DNA of 64,000 bases from Membranipora membranacea (taxonomy: Eukaryota; Bryozoa; Gymnolaemata; Cheilostomatida; Membraniporidae), in NCBI GenBank assembly GCA_914767715.1, contig OU612068.1, forward strand, positions 17,978,001 to 18,042,000, read 5' to 3'. Every line of letters starts with the position of its first letter. The stretch's first letter is position 1. Below, in pieces: positions 49,057 through 62,000 of the stretch. The notes under the pieces were generated by a model. It worked only from the letters and a program-made list of their open reading frames with translations. It was not told the DNA's origin and made no database searches. A program made the position numbers and the translations under genes.

Positions 49057-52000
49057 TCAAGAGGTGCATACTTTATCAAGCCAGTTCTGGTAAGTAAACT
49101 GATAAGCTCTTAGAGCGTTGCTGTCAATTCTTCGTTTCCCTTCGGATTCGCCCTTTTCCTAGAAACATAATAAAATGTCAACATCATTTCTAGTACCACA
49201 GAACACTTATCTCTCCTCTTTCATAGAAGCAAAGTATGTAGTGTAAGATCGTTCACTGATCATGTGATATACTATCGCATATATATCTCTGATCGATAGA
49301 GATTGAACTTATCCACTTAACATGAGTACCGGTATTCGGTGTGACAACCCACGTTCAATTTTATTAACTAGGGACGGGTACATGTTAGGTACTGATACTA
49401 AATTGACTCTAACAACCAGATATACACATGATAATATTGTAGTCTTGATGTCAGTGTGGTAAGATCGTTGCGCAATCACAACCTAATTCCTACAGTAGTA
49501 AACAAACGACAGCCTAATCCTGTTCCAGAAATCTGATTTATTTCATGCGAGTATGGGTTCTGACAAAATATTAAGATTCTTTATAAATCTTTTGTTTCTA
49601 CAGTTGGGTATTCAGATGAATGGATGATCTGAGTATTTAGTCCTCTCCCAATTTCTGAGGATCATAGGATAAACTGTGTTTTCTCAATTTATCAAAGTAG
49701 TCCTATGTAGTCTATATATAATGCCAAAGAGTTCTCAACAGTTTGCATTGCACTGTTATAATAGTAAACAAACAACAGGTTCAGCGACCACTTCAAAAGT
49801 ACGAAGTCCGACCTTATCTTCATTGCAAGATAACAACTCCGTTTTATTTTCAATGGGAAATTTCAGCACTTCCTTTACCTGAGCAACGAGCTTTTGTTTG
49901 CTGACTTTGAGTTTGTGGCTCAGCAGTTTGTAGAATTCGTCATCAGGTGTTATTTCTTTATCACTGATTAACTCCATTATGGTCGTGAGAAACTCAAAGT
50001 TCCAGCTACTTGCTCCCATCAAGAGATTCTTTACAAACTCCTTATCGGGCGTAAGTTGGTACTTCTGAAATGTTGCATAGAGGTATTGCGTATACATTGA
50101 CATAAACAACAAGGTTCATCTATTAGGCCAAATCAAGGCTATAATAGCTGTGCAAAAGAGTTCCCATTTTGCAGGCAGATCAAATCAGGTTATGTCAAAG
50201 AGAGTTACATTTCGACACACTGGTTTGCATTGAACATTCCCTATCCAGTGTTAAAATAGATAAAGCTTGAACAAACTCACTTGCCTTTGGATAAAAACAA
50301 GGTTCATCTGATATGCCAAATCAAGGCTCCCATATTGCAGACAGACCAAATCAACAAATCGGACGAATGAACAAAATTGCCTGATTTTGAGTTGGCTCAT
50401 TTTCTTGTTATCAACTGTTTGATCCGTATATGGAGAGTATTCGTATGGGAACAAGATGGATTAAGCTTGATCTTTTTTAAAAGTGTAGCTGAGAATTTCT
50501 ATGTGTGAACCTACCGCCATATCACTGAGTAGCAGAGAATACTCATTATTGATGTTATGTGATAACGCCAGCATCTTATACATTGAGAGGTGGGGTGTGA
50601 GTCCTTTCTCTTTTACAGCTTCATACAGACGAAACATGCCTCCATAATCTTTCCTGGCCTTCATGCGTATCATCACGTTAGTATAGAAATGGATAGTTGG
50701 CTCCACACCATACTCCTGCAGTAGAAAAAAAATTACAGTTTCCTCTCCCCAACTTGATTAAAAAGGTTACCCATGGGTTCTGACAGTGATGCAATTTACC
50801 GCGAACTTGGAGGGACTCTGGTAGCCCAACACACATTTGCTTCAAGGATGTGATAGCTCTCTCTATTAGAGCCATTACGATCACAACTGACAGCCTTCCT
50901 CCGGTGCTTCATCATCAAGTTTGAAGGTTGGACTCTACAAAGCTTTCATCTTAGATTATTATAGTCATCTTCACAGATTCCTGGTGACCTTTAATCTCAA
51001 ACAGCAAAGTTCATTATATAAACAATATTTCTATGTTATACCTGCATGATTTTGAGAATAGCAGTTTCATATTGAAGCTCCCATGGCAGAGCACACAGTA
51101 AATGATGAAACGTCTTTACATCAGGCTGGCATCCGTGGAGCTTCATTCTTCTCAAAACACCCCGTACTCCGCCTGAAAACATGGACAAAAATTCATTTAT
51201 ACTGGCTACTCACAAATTCTAGAATTTTTGATTGGTCTGGTAATGAAAGAGCCCATTGATACCAACAGTTTTTTGTTGGACCCTCTGATTTTGCATCGAT
51301 CTCATTTGAAAAAATATCACTGTTGTTTAGGTTGTTCAAACGGTTAAGGCGTTATTGGGGCTGCTCGGCAAAGCAACAAGGAACTGACCGGATATACTAC
51401 AGAATAAAAGGCTGTTTCACAACAAGAACATAATTATGTACATTTGGTATGTTGTAAATCCTATCTTGTCACACTGTCACATGGTTTTGTGGGGCACTTA
51501 GTGAACTTCACCTTATATAATAATTATGCATATAAACGCTGTGACTTTGAGAACAAGTTTGATCAAATTTGCCTGCATTCCAGTTGCTCCCTTCCACTGC
51601 GGCGTGACCAGTGGAGGGGGAGCAACTCCAAGGGCAGGCAAATGGACCAATCTTGGTCTATGGTCTTACATACCCAGCAACATCAGTCTGTCCTCTGGTC
51701 TTTTCATGTTGTTCAACTTTATATCCGAAGGTATCTTGAGTTTTGGGTTAAGCATGTCTGTTATACGTGAATAGACATCTGCATCATCTAAACTCTCGAC
51801 GAAACTCTTCTCATTATCCGACTGGCCACTGAGACCATACATGAGCAGATCAAAGCTGTCCGTTGTGAGGATGGCAGGCAGGCTGAGGTGATCATTGGAT
51901 GGTGTTTTAGAAGACACTGTCACATTCTCTAATGCTTCTCCAACCTTTAATTGACTGAATGTCTCACTGCCAGCTGACGTTTCGATAGTCACTGTGCCAG

Positions 52001-55000
52001 ATGCAAAATCTGTCAAGCCTTGGTGTAAATTTAGCTGTTGTTTATTCTCATCAGATTCCAATTGGAGGGGTTCCAGTTTGATTAAATTGTCTTCATTCTG
52101 AGAACAATCTGTCTCGATGATTGGCGGTGCTTTGGATTTATCTTCACCCTCTTGGTATTGTACAAGTTTCAGGAACTCTGTAAGATCTCCCGCGCCCATT
52201 CTCAGGGACTTCAGCAGTAGATTATAGTTGTCAGTGTTCAGAACAGCCATCTTCTTGCGTCTCATCATCCGCCATGCCTTTAAAAAATAAGTTGTTGATG
52301 AACTCTAAGCTCTAGAAACTGTTTTGTATGATATAATATGATATATAAACATGCAAAAGAATGCGCTTAGACTTTGCCAGAATTGCTGTTAGTAGTATAT
52401 CATTGTGGAATGCCAAAGACAATCCAAGAAACCCTGAGACCTCATTTGACGAATTTTCTTGGAATGTCGAAAAATCACCCGAGAGACTAGCTCTGGTATT
52501 GCAAAAAAAGGGGCAATCAGTCATACAAAGTAGTTTCAACCTCCTCACTTGACAAGATCTCAAACTGGAGGCCAAAATTTAAATGCCTTGAGTGTATCAA
52601 ATATAATGAACAATAACAAATACTAAACATCTGCACTAAAACCACTGATATATATCAATGACTAAAACAGTTAATAGAGACTTCATGCAGAATTTCCTCT
52701 TGTCGTCAAACTATTTCAGACCAACTTCATGCAAAACAGTACCAAACGTGTTCCCCTTTATGACAACCATTTTTTGACAATGTTCACGCAAAGTCATTTT
52801 GGTCTTTTCACTTTATTTTTATAACAACATTTTGTAAGCGTTCATCTCCATCAACTCCGATATTGAATGTAAACACATTCAACTGAAACAGAAATGAATA
52901 GATTTACTCACACTGAGAGCTAGCTGAAAGCCAGAGGATTTGTGAGAATTACATGCTATAAGCAGAGAGCTCAGCATATAGGAGTCATATTTCCCGCCTT
53001 GATCAGTGGGACATTCGTCAGCTAACAGAAACGCTGTCTCAACATCTCCTAGTATACCGAATGTCTTGACAGCTGCCTAGAAAAATGAATATAACGCTCT
53101 CAACAAAGAAACATTGCAACGGCTATTAATTCAGTAATTAAGTTTTTGGAGAATAAAAATAAGTCAAATTCACAATTAATTTGAAAAGATATTGCTAGTA
53201 ACGACTTATCAAAGCTAATTGCTGCAAACAGTGAATGTGGGCTATCATAATTATGCACATTAGAGGGCATTACCAATGGCCAGCACCGCTATGGCTACAG
53301 TGCACATCTCACATTTAGTTACATCTGTTCCTGATGTTGACATCTATTCCCTTCTGATTCTGAGTCCACAACACAAATCCCATCATTATAATCATATCAA
53401 TAAATGTGTCAACACACAAAATCATGGGTCACTGGAAAACATCTTACCTTGTATGTAACAGGTTGAATAACTACACCAGTTCTCCTCAAAATGCCGAGTA
53501 GATTGATGGCTTGCTGCAGTGCATATTCTCGATCTTCACTCATATAGGAAGAGCATACTTGGAACAACGATGTGTACATGTGCTTACTAGGCTTAATTCC
53601 CATCTTTTTAGCCTGAAAAAACAATTGGCTACCTCTGAAACTGAAGAGTCAGACTGATTCAGTAATCGTTAAATATTTCTCAAGCATGGTGTGCAAGATC
53701 TGCTGCTTGTATAAAAACATTGTTCCCTTATTTGTAACGGACTACCTACCCGGTTGAAAAGCTTGAAACATTCTCTAATTTCGTTTCTGGCGGCATAACC
53801 TTTGACTAGATTACCAAACATGAACTCTGTAGGCTTGACCCGGTCTACAGCTATCATTCTTTCGAAATAATCCATCGCGTCTTCAATCTACAAAGCAGGG
53901 AAACAGCTCATACTCAGCATGCCCAATTTACAAGGGTAGATCGGACCACTGGTGAGTTGTCATCCACCAAACTATTAGAACTAACTTCAGAACATGCATT
54001 GCGACATTGTTTTTATCACATGATCAACTCCATCAGAATGGAGATGGAGGGAGTGCAAGGGGATGGAGCATGGAGGGAGTGTAAGCATAATTTATCAATT
54101 TTAAAACTTGCTTTTTTTTTTCCGGTTTCTGTTTGTGTTTATTTGTAATAAAAGGTTCTTCTAAAAAAAAATGATGACAGCGGAGCGATCAGGTAGTCAG
54201 AGACTAGAATGGCGACCGCCCGATTAACAGTATGACCAAGAACTATGTGGCCGAAGACAGCCCAAGGAACCCCGCCCGCCGCGCCTGCTGACTATGCACC
54301 ACATCCCCACAGGGCCCTGGTCAGCCGACCACGCAGACCAAGGGGCTCACAAACCCGTTCACCAGGAAGGTACCTGTTGAGCAGGTTTACACCTGTCGTC
54401 AACAGGGACCTTGCCCCCCTGCAGTTGTTGGCTCTTTGAGGGACAACTCCAAGTTTACTTCTTGTGAATGACACGGAGTGCTGATTTTTGTAAAAGTAAA
54501 ATTTGGTTTATCTCGCATTCAGCTGCATGGCCCCAGAACTCGATGCCGTAAATTAAGTGTGGGTAAAAAAATGTGTAGTATAAATATATCATCATTGGAA
54601 TATCTAAATATGGTCTTATGGAACGCATGAGCAACAGTATAAAATTGAGCTTTTTACAAATTTGTACAATATGAGGTTTAAAAGTTATGTTACTGTCAAG
54701 CTCAATCCCTAAGAATTTTGTATTTAATTTATTATCAAGCTGGTTTCCACCCATATTTAAAATGTAGTTTTCCGGAGTTTTAATCAGTTTATTTGGAGCT
54801 TTAAAAATGACCTGGAAAGTTTTAGAGTAATTCAAAATGAGCTTGTTTGCAATACACTAAGTTTCTACTTTGTGCAGATTTTCTTGCACTAAATGGGAAT
54901 CTGTTGAAAAAATGTTTGTGTCATCTGCAAATAAAATATATTCAAGGTCAGGAGTTGCTTTTATAAGATCATTAATAAATATAAGAAATAAGATAGGGCC

Positions 55001-56851
55001 TAGAACTGAGCCTTGAGGTACCCCAATTTTAATCGGCAGCCATGATGAATTGTGCGAATCCAGCTTCACATACTGGTACCTCTCGGATAAATATGTTTTT
55101 ACAAGATTACAAGCATCAGGGGTGAAATTATAGTAAGGTAGTTTTGCGATTAAAATTTCAGTACGTTATTGATCGTTGTAACCTCCCCTGTAACGGATAG
55201 CACTGAAATATCTTTGCTACCTTTCATTACTGTTTTTTGAAAATTTCTAGTGTAAGTAGGGCAACTTTGTAACTGTCCTAGGCCACCCGGGCAAGGCTTA
55301 CCGTTATATTGAAAGTGGATCATCATTTTAGTGTGAAACTGTTACAGGGGAGATAACATACTCTAGACCATTCTAGACCCTGGGTTTTCGCCCTTTGAAA
55401 TAGATTACATCATTCAATATTGTCCATCTGTGAAAAATTTATTTTTTGTTCATTGCTATGACAAAACTTTGATATGAGCAGTGGTTGTTTTTTGCTTTCC
55501 TAAACACTTAGAGATGTGAAACATTCCGTTAGGAAATAAATTACTATCAGTAAAAGTGTTTTAAAAAAATAAAAAAAGAAAGTGATATGATGACAACTTA
55601 CCCTGTCGTTTCTAATTATCCTCTCGATTTTTTTCTCATAAGTCAGGACACTTCTGACACGATCTTTGTGAGATAATCTGATGAAAACATCAGGATCAGG
55701 GCCGACTTCTGCCCTATCAAAGGCAAGGAATAAATAGTACTAGGCAAGGTAAGGAAGAGACTTTTCACGTTATATTTTGTATTTTATGGTTTGAAACATT
55801 ATTTTACATCATTCTTGCACAAATCTTGAAACGAAACAAAGAGCCTAAGATCAAGAAAATGAGAAAATAATATAATATAAGCTAAACCACAGCTTACTAA
55901 TAGCTCAACGCACACATTTGGCAAATAAAACACTCAGATATTTTCACTTGAATCATTACAAGCTTTATCTATTAGAATATACATTCATTTATCAAATGCA
56001 TCTACATTGCTGTGGATGATCACATTGAGGCCTATAATTGAAACCTAATGTTACTGTTACTGGGTGAGAATTAACTCACTCCTCACGGCCATATCCTGAC
56101 ACCATATTCCTCAGCTTCTTTTGTGATTCATCAGAATGGTCACCAAATTGATCTGCTGTGCTATTCTTTCCAGTTTCTTTCATTTCTGACAATATACTAT
56201 GGGCTAAAGAGCCTGCTTCAGGTGCTTTAACTCTGCTACGGTCATTTTGGTACTGCTGACCATAATTACTGTGTCTATTGTTAGGTGTGTCGACATAACC
56301 ATCAAAGTCGGGATGGTAACTTTCTTCGTCAAAGCTGTTAAACAATAAACAAAATTCATACAGGGAGTCGCGAAGTAATAGATTGAGAGGTTTAACTGCT
56401 TGGAAACAGCTTGTTAGGATTAGTTTGTGATATGAGTCTAATGACATGAATAAAAATTTTGTCTTTAGGGCTTCATTTGATCTAACAATTCAAATTAATA
56501 CAAGAGGAATAAAACAAGCCTTTTCACATATTATTAGTAATGTCCGCTGGTACTGAATACTTACATTCTAGCCGGTCTGGGTTCTCTGTAATTATCTCGG
56601 GGTGTCCTATAGTATCTCCCTGAGTCGTTTTGTGTTCTTTGCCTAGGTTCTTGATGGGATGATGAGTGGTTGGCAAACAATTGAGGTCGCCTTTTCAGCC
56701 GCACAGGATTTCGATAGTCTAACTGTTTGATTTTAGATGCCCACTTAGCTTTATTCCCTTCTGATGTGGAGGATTCCAATCTAAATAGGCTAAGAGCTGC
56801 TCCCTGCAACCTCTGCTGAAGAACTGTTCTTGTTATGCATGTTTTCAACAT
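49057..56851 (-). CDS. ptcd1: PTCD1, mitochondrial pentatricopeptide protein
   Basis: Mitochondrial RNA-binding PPR protein; vertebrate PTCD1 acts in mitochondrial RNA metabolism and ribosome function. Eleven exons join in frame to 781 aa: 56851-56565, 56334-56080, 55713-55602, 53887-53750, 53612-53448, 53076-52912, 52277-51674, 51172-51042, 50715-50515, 50064-49879, 49158-49057. The basic N-terminus ([20 protein letters not shown]) is a likely mitochondrial presequence. PPR-like helices start at about residue 219 ([39 protein letters not shown]). They continue after an acidic, poorly conserved stretch (about 400-530) with [12 protein letters not shown] and [14 protein letters not shown]. The terminal [15 protein letters not shown] matches the vertebrate C-terminal region. 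Exon 10 ends at a GTAAAG donor; read-through would give an open but unrelated tail. An AATAAA lies about 30 bases past the stop. A LINE sits in intron 3. Confidence 0.9.
51549..51657. mobile_element. MITE-like hairpin beside PTCD1 exon 7
   Basis: Arms TTTGCCTGCATTCCAGTTGC and GAGCAACTCCAAGGGCAGGCAAA face each other round CCACTGCGGCGTGACCAGTGG. It lies 17 bases past the 3' edge of PTCD1 exon 7. Same family as 665-790. Confidence 0.7.
54110..55165 (-). mobile_element. Degraded non-LTR retrotransposon in PTCD1 intron 3
   Basis: A reverse-transcriptase fragment reads from about 55160 to 54455: [20 protein letters not shown], then [12 protein letters not shown] with the catalytic FADD, and later [16 protein letters not shown]. 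An in-frame TAG at 54859-54857 and the missing 5' half make it inactive. It is a different family from the element at 35877. Downstream a 200-bp GC-rich block (about 54243-54440) and an A-run on the minus strand (about 54122-54112) probably represent its 3'UTR and tail. Confidence 0.8.
55175..55358. mobile_element. Small MITE adjoining the LINE
   Basis: Terminal repeats GTAACCTCCCCTGTAAC and GTTACAGGGGAGATAAC in inverted orientation bound about 180 bp with no ORF. It abuts the LINE fragment in PTCD1 intron 3. Confidence 0.6.
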
Positions 56852-57520
56852 CTTGAGGCTAAAATCACAAGTAATTCAAACCTAAGAGACGAACATTTGG
56901 CGAACAGCAACATGCACGGAGCTCATGATGCACCCTCCAAGCTATGCAAAATCAGAAAATGTGTTGCAGGTTAAGCCCAGTCCAATCCAGCAAACCCATT
57001 CAGTCCAGTGCAAAAGCAGACCCAGTCCCGGGTCTAGAGTAGAATGTTTGACTAATAAATAATGACTGTCCTCCAGTTTCCTTTATTTTCAAGAAAAAAA
57101 AAACCAGGGGGCCAGTCAAACATTACCAGAGACCCTGGTTTTGTAGTAGATACACCCCATTTCATGTTTGGAGACCGGTCTGAATGAAACAAAAAAACAC
57201 ATGTCACATGAGTCGAGACACATGACATGGTGGTGGTGGGATCATGCCATCATGGGTATCTGAGGTCACAAGATTGTGAACTCAGCTCTTTGCCAATGAC
57301 ACATTTATCTTATCTTGCTTTGCTCCGGACAAACTCATTTATACTACAAATGAAAGCCCCAGTCCAGTCTAATTCCAAAGCAAAGGGGTGTCTCCTTTGT
57401 CCTAATAGTCAAACTTTGCAAAAATTACATCATTCATGCATGGATTTTATTATGACCTTGACATATAGCTAGTACAATTGATGCGTATATTCTTTTTATT
57501 ATAGTAATGAAATAATTTGG

Positions 57521-58580
57521 ATGTTGTCTAGTATTTGCCAGACCACGCCCATCAATTTCCGATCATCGGGCCTGGAGTGGGATTTCAATTGCTCTACTTT
57601 CAAAGCTACATTGCATGAAAACCACAACAATAATTTTCTTGGTCAATGTCTTGACTTGCTCACATACATTGATCAACAGCTGAAAAGAGTGCTGGTGAGT
57701 ATTTGCTCATTCTATGAATACCTTATATTTGAAAAAATTTTGTATAGCTCAGCTGGCCTTGAAGGGAAGAAGTTTTAATTTGGAGGATTGAAATTGACCT
57801 ACCTAAGAGAGAGAAAATGGCTTAACTTAAGCCTAACTAAGGCCTTTTTGAATACCCTATATTATAACTATGCTTTGTTTTATGTAAATAGGATTAGGAA
57901 AGGAATAAAGGATTGACCTACCTAAGTAAGGATGTTAAGACTTACTCTGAAAGGTGCAATGATCATTGATGATCCTTGCTTTACTTACAGTAGTAGGTAG
58001 GTAGTGTAGTACTAGTAGTACTAGTGTAGTAGGGAGAATGTTAACTTGCAGTGAGCAAGGCTGCATTACTGGATAGTACTCAAGTAATATCACTAAAGTG
58101 GGCCTAATAATATGTTATATAGATGAGTTAGGTTTTGTTACAGCTTTCAAGGACATATACACCTTCGCCCCTATAAAAACCAAAGCTTCTGCATCTAATC
58201 TTTCATAATGACAGTAGCCAGTCTAGGAGCTGACCTATATACACGACTGCTGTTCACTCACATACACATACACATAGTTTTGCTTATTATGAGTTCTAGC
58301 TCAAATAAACTTAAAAATAAACTACAGTTATCAACGGTATCTCAATACAGGAACTACTGTTTTCCGAGAGGGAATAATGGAAACTGGAATTAAGTTATGT
58401 TATGTTCTTCACTTGCTTGACAGGTCACAGGAAAGACATTGAAAATACCATCTGAACTTAGAAATCACTCCCAAGAGGAGCTTGAGGTAAGTCAATTTAA
58501 GAGGCTATTTAAATGTCATCAATCCATTTTTTCCTGTTGCTATTATATGGTTCCAGTCGTTGAAAGCAGTGTCAACATAG
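57521..58580 (+). CDS. Small unrecognised three-exon gene
   Basis: Three phase-0 exons, 57521-57694, 58424-58486 and 58557-58580, would encode 86 aa. The junctions are good: CTG|GTGAGT, CTTGACAG|GTC, GAG|GTAAGT and a pyrimidine-rich TTCCAG|TCG. The protein starts MLSSICQTTPINFRSSGLEW, contains a helical stretch (LDLLTYIDQQLKRVL) and ends EELESLKAVST. It has no signal peptide or TM. I do not recognise the family. It is head to head with PTCD1 (670 bp between ATGs), which fits a shared bidirectional promoter and a small housekeeping protein. Coding status rests on splice signals only. Confidence 0.5.
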
Positions 58581-59068
58581 TCATCACTGCGTCCCCAAAT
58601 TTCACAACACTGTTTATACGGAACAGCAAACTACTCCTTGTTTCTACCTTCATACAGAGACAACTTAACTTTTGTTCTCATCCAACTTATTTTGCAAATT
58701 ACCTGGTTTAAATGAAAGTCAAATCATTGCATAAATTTTGTAGTAGATAGATTTACATTAGAAAAAATAGTAAACATAATCGGCCTATGTAAGGCTGAGA
58801 GTTTTTATGTGCTGAAGGTAAATCCTTGCGCTGACTGCACTCAGATAATTTGGCAGAAATAAAAGTCAGTTCACAGTTGACACATCTCGCATATAATTTG
58901 TTATGAAACTGTTATAAGGCCAATAACAGACTTCATTGCCACGGTTGGGTCTTCAATTTGTAGAAAAAAATTCATAATCTGTGAGTTGAGTACCGTTTGG
59001 AAAGGTTCAATTTCTTTCAGTTTATTCCTCAAAAAATCTGTACTGTTGTAGAGCAGAGAAACGGGAAT

Positions 59069-62000
59069 ATGTCGGACAAGCAGAAGCCCGGGAACATATA
59101 CAGGGTGTTGTTGATTATCATCGGTGTACTTTTCATTGTAAGTCTTTCACATGTCACCTTTTTCCAAAGACAGCTAACTATATTTCATTATGACCATCAG
59201 GCCTTTTTATCTACATTTATTGTTATTTTTAAATTTGTTTGGATTTATTTTGGGAGCAATTAGAGCGACATGTAGCATGGTTTAACATAAAAGAAAATAG
59301 CCACTACATTGTGGACAACATGAAGACATCCTGTTATGTGAGGTAGCAGACTGGTTCGTCAGTTTTAGTCAGTCATTGTTATAGGCATGGCATATATATC
59401 AGTTATGTCTGATGTGGTCAATCAGTTGATGTGCACAAAGCCAAGTAATGCTGACCCTACCTTATTTTTTACTTTTGCAGCTGTTCTCAATTGCCATATT
59501 AGCTGCAGGAATATGGTTCTTCATAGAGAGGAACTACATGTCCTCTGTTATGCAGAGCGATCTATTTAGCGCGGGTTCCATCCTTCTGTTCATTGTGGGT
59601 GTAGTGATATTCATTATTTCATTCTTTGGCTGCTTCGGAGCTTATAGAGGAATCAGGTGGATGCTCTTTACCGTAAGTAACTCAGTTCATGATTATATTG
59701 TGCTTACAGATCTCTTGGTGTATGTATACCAATCATTTCAGGGTGGCTATCCTTGCACCTTAATGACTAGATTAATCCAAATGTACTTGGAATCATCTCA
59801 CCCCAACCGCATTTGTTGAAAGTTGACTCCGAAAGTAAATGTGGAACAGGGACTTCATATATCATAGTCAATCTGCTTACTGATATGAATAAATTGCAAT
59901 ACTTTGAACTAGTAATATCATTACAATTTCAGTCCAAACACAAGGCCGATCACAACCCTAGTCCTTCATCTCGTAACATCTCATCTTGTATGGCTATAAA
60001 TCCGTGTGGGGGCAATGATGGTCTTTGATAGGCATAAACTACAACTCCAAAATGTGATGCGTGCCATTTATTCCTAACATATTATGTCTGGTATTCAACA
60101 CTCCCTGCCACAGACTAAGTAGCTGATATATCATTCATGTTATGCATCATTTTTTTTAGTATTTTGGAGTGAACTTGTTTGTGGTCCTTCTGGCACTTTG
60201 CGCTGCGTTTGTGGCAGTCTCATTCCAAAGCGAGGTAAGTTAGTCAGAGGATTGTTAAAAAGGTACCAAGAACTGGTGGACTTAACACTCATTTTGGCTT
60301 TACTCAAGAGTATCCTTACATGTGCTGCATATCAATTAAGCACATGAAGACCCTATTATTAGTATTGAACTTTGTTTTGCTGATAATCTCCTTGGCATCC
60401 TTGATCATTGTAAATTTCTTTTTTTGGTAGGGGGAGTTGCCCCCTCACATGAAACTGAACAACAACTCCACTAAGTGTCTTTTCGGAATTGCTCATATTA
60501 TTTCATAATGACAGTATACCTATACACAAAACTGACACATTATATTTTCTAGATTGGAGGAATCTTGAAGTCTAACATGGAAGATACACTCATCAAAAGG
60601 TATAAAAACAATACACATAACACAACAATCAATAGAGTGGTAACTGAGGCCTGGGATAGGATGCAAGTCAGGGTAAGAAACACTCATAAACTTATAAAGT
60701 AAATGCAAGTATCTGCATGGACTATTTATTACAAAGCTACTACTGTATTGCTCAGTAGATATTTGCACACCCTGAGATCAGTTTCATGACATGGAATTGT
60801 CAAACCTGATTATTTAAAATTTGAGTCTGTGAGGCTCATCATTTCAAGTGGGATTGTAAGATGAATTTGTTTCACTCCAAGATTTTTTACAATCAGTCGT
60901 TTTTTTATTTAGTTAAACTGCTGTGCGGTGGATGACGAAGGCTGGGAGATCTATCAACGCTCATCATGGTATCTCTATAAGCGCCATAATAATTTTGGTA
61001 AGTGTCTATGGGTATCTTAATTAGCTAATATGTTAGCAATATATCGGTAAAATGGTTCGGCATTGGTATCAATTTGTATGATGTATACTCATGCTTACTA
61101 CCCTTAACCCTAGCTTCGTCACAAGGCCGCGGTTTTTAGTTTGACCAAAAACTGTGGCCGCGTGACCAGGTTTCCAAGTGTTAATTAACTAATGAACACT
61201 TATTCTTTTGTACTTGAAGAGCTCAAACAGCTGCAACTCAGATTTTGTGGCATTCTAACAGAAAAAGAGTGGTTGATATTAGATTGCTACAAAGTCGAGC
61301 TGCAGTCGTTTGAGCCCATATTTTTATGAATGTAACTTTTTGCTTTTTGGAGTATTCATCATGTATATAGATTTGTAGGCTTCATGCCGCTGCAACCAGT
61401 TTCCACACAACACAATGAACTGTATTTTCCTACTTGTCAATTTCAAAAATATCTAGCTGTGAATGCTTTTGTTTATCGCTCCTGCATGCGCATGTCTACT
61501 ATTTATCTTCATCTTGCACAAGCACATTGTCTGCATGCATCTGTACGCACATATCTATATACTTCAATTCTTACAGAGATTTCAAAGATTGACTTGGTCC
61601 CGGTCTCATGTTGCACAAGGCCTCAATTTGACTGGGACCGCGTCATCAACGAATTCACCTGCACGAAAACGCAGGGTGGACCGCCTGCTTCCAAAATTGG
61701 GTCCTTCAATGATTTTTTGAATTACAAGGTAAAAGCATTGGCTGTGCTAGAGTAGATGGTGGAAGTTGCAAACAATAGTTGTAAAATTTCCTTTATTAAT
61801 TTAGGAGCATTTGACGCTAAAAAAGGCTCTGGATATTCTTGTATTTCATAAAAAAACGTGGAATGGAATGCCACAAGAATCCAAACTAGAGCCTAATTAT
61901 GTTTTATTGTTTCCATTTAGTGTTAAAGGGAACTTCAACAACTATTGATTGTCCTCACTCTCTCATATTATCAGGCTATCTCAGGCTGAATAGACAGCAT

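Noticed and set aside
49756-50112. 118-codon ORF as the last PTCD1 exon
   Set aside because: The frame before AAG at 50064 is intron, and a donor (CAG|GTAAAG at 49879) leads to a better terminal exon at 49158-49057. That exon matches the conserved C-terminal region and is kept in the duplicate copy.
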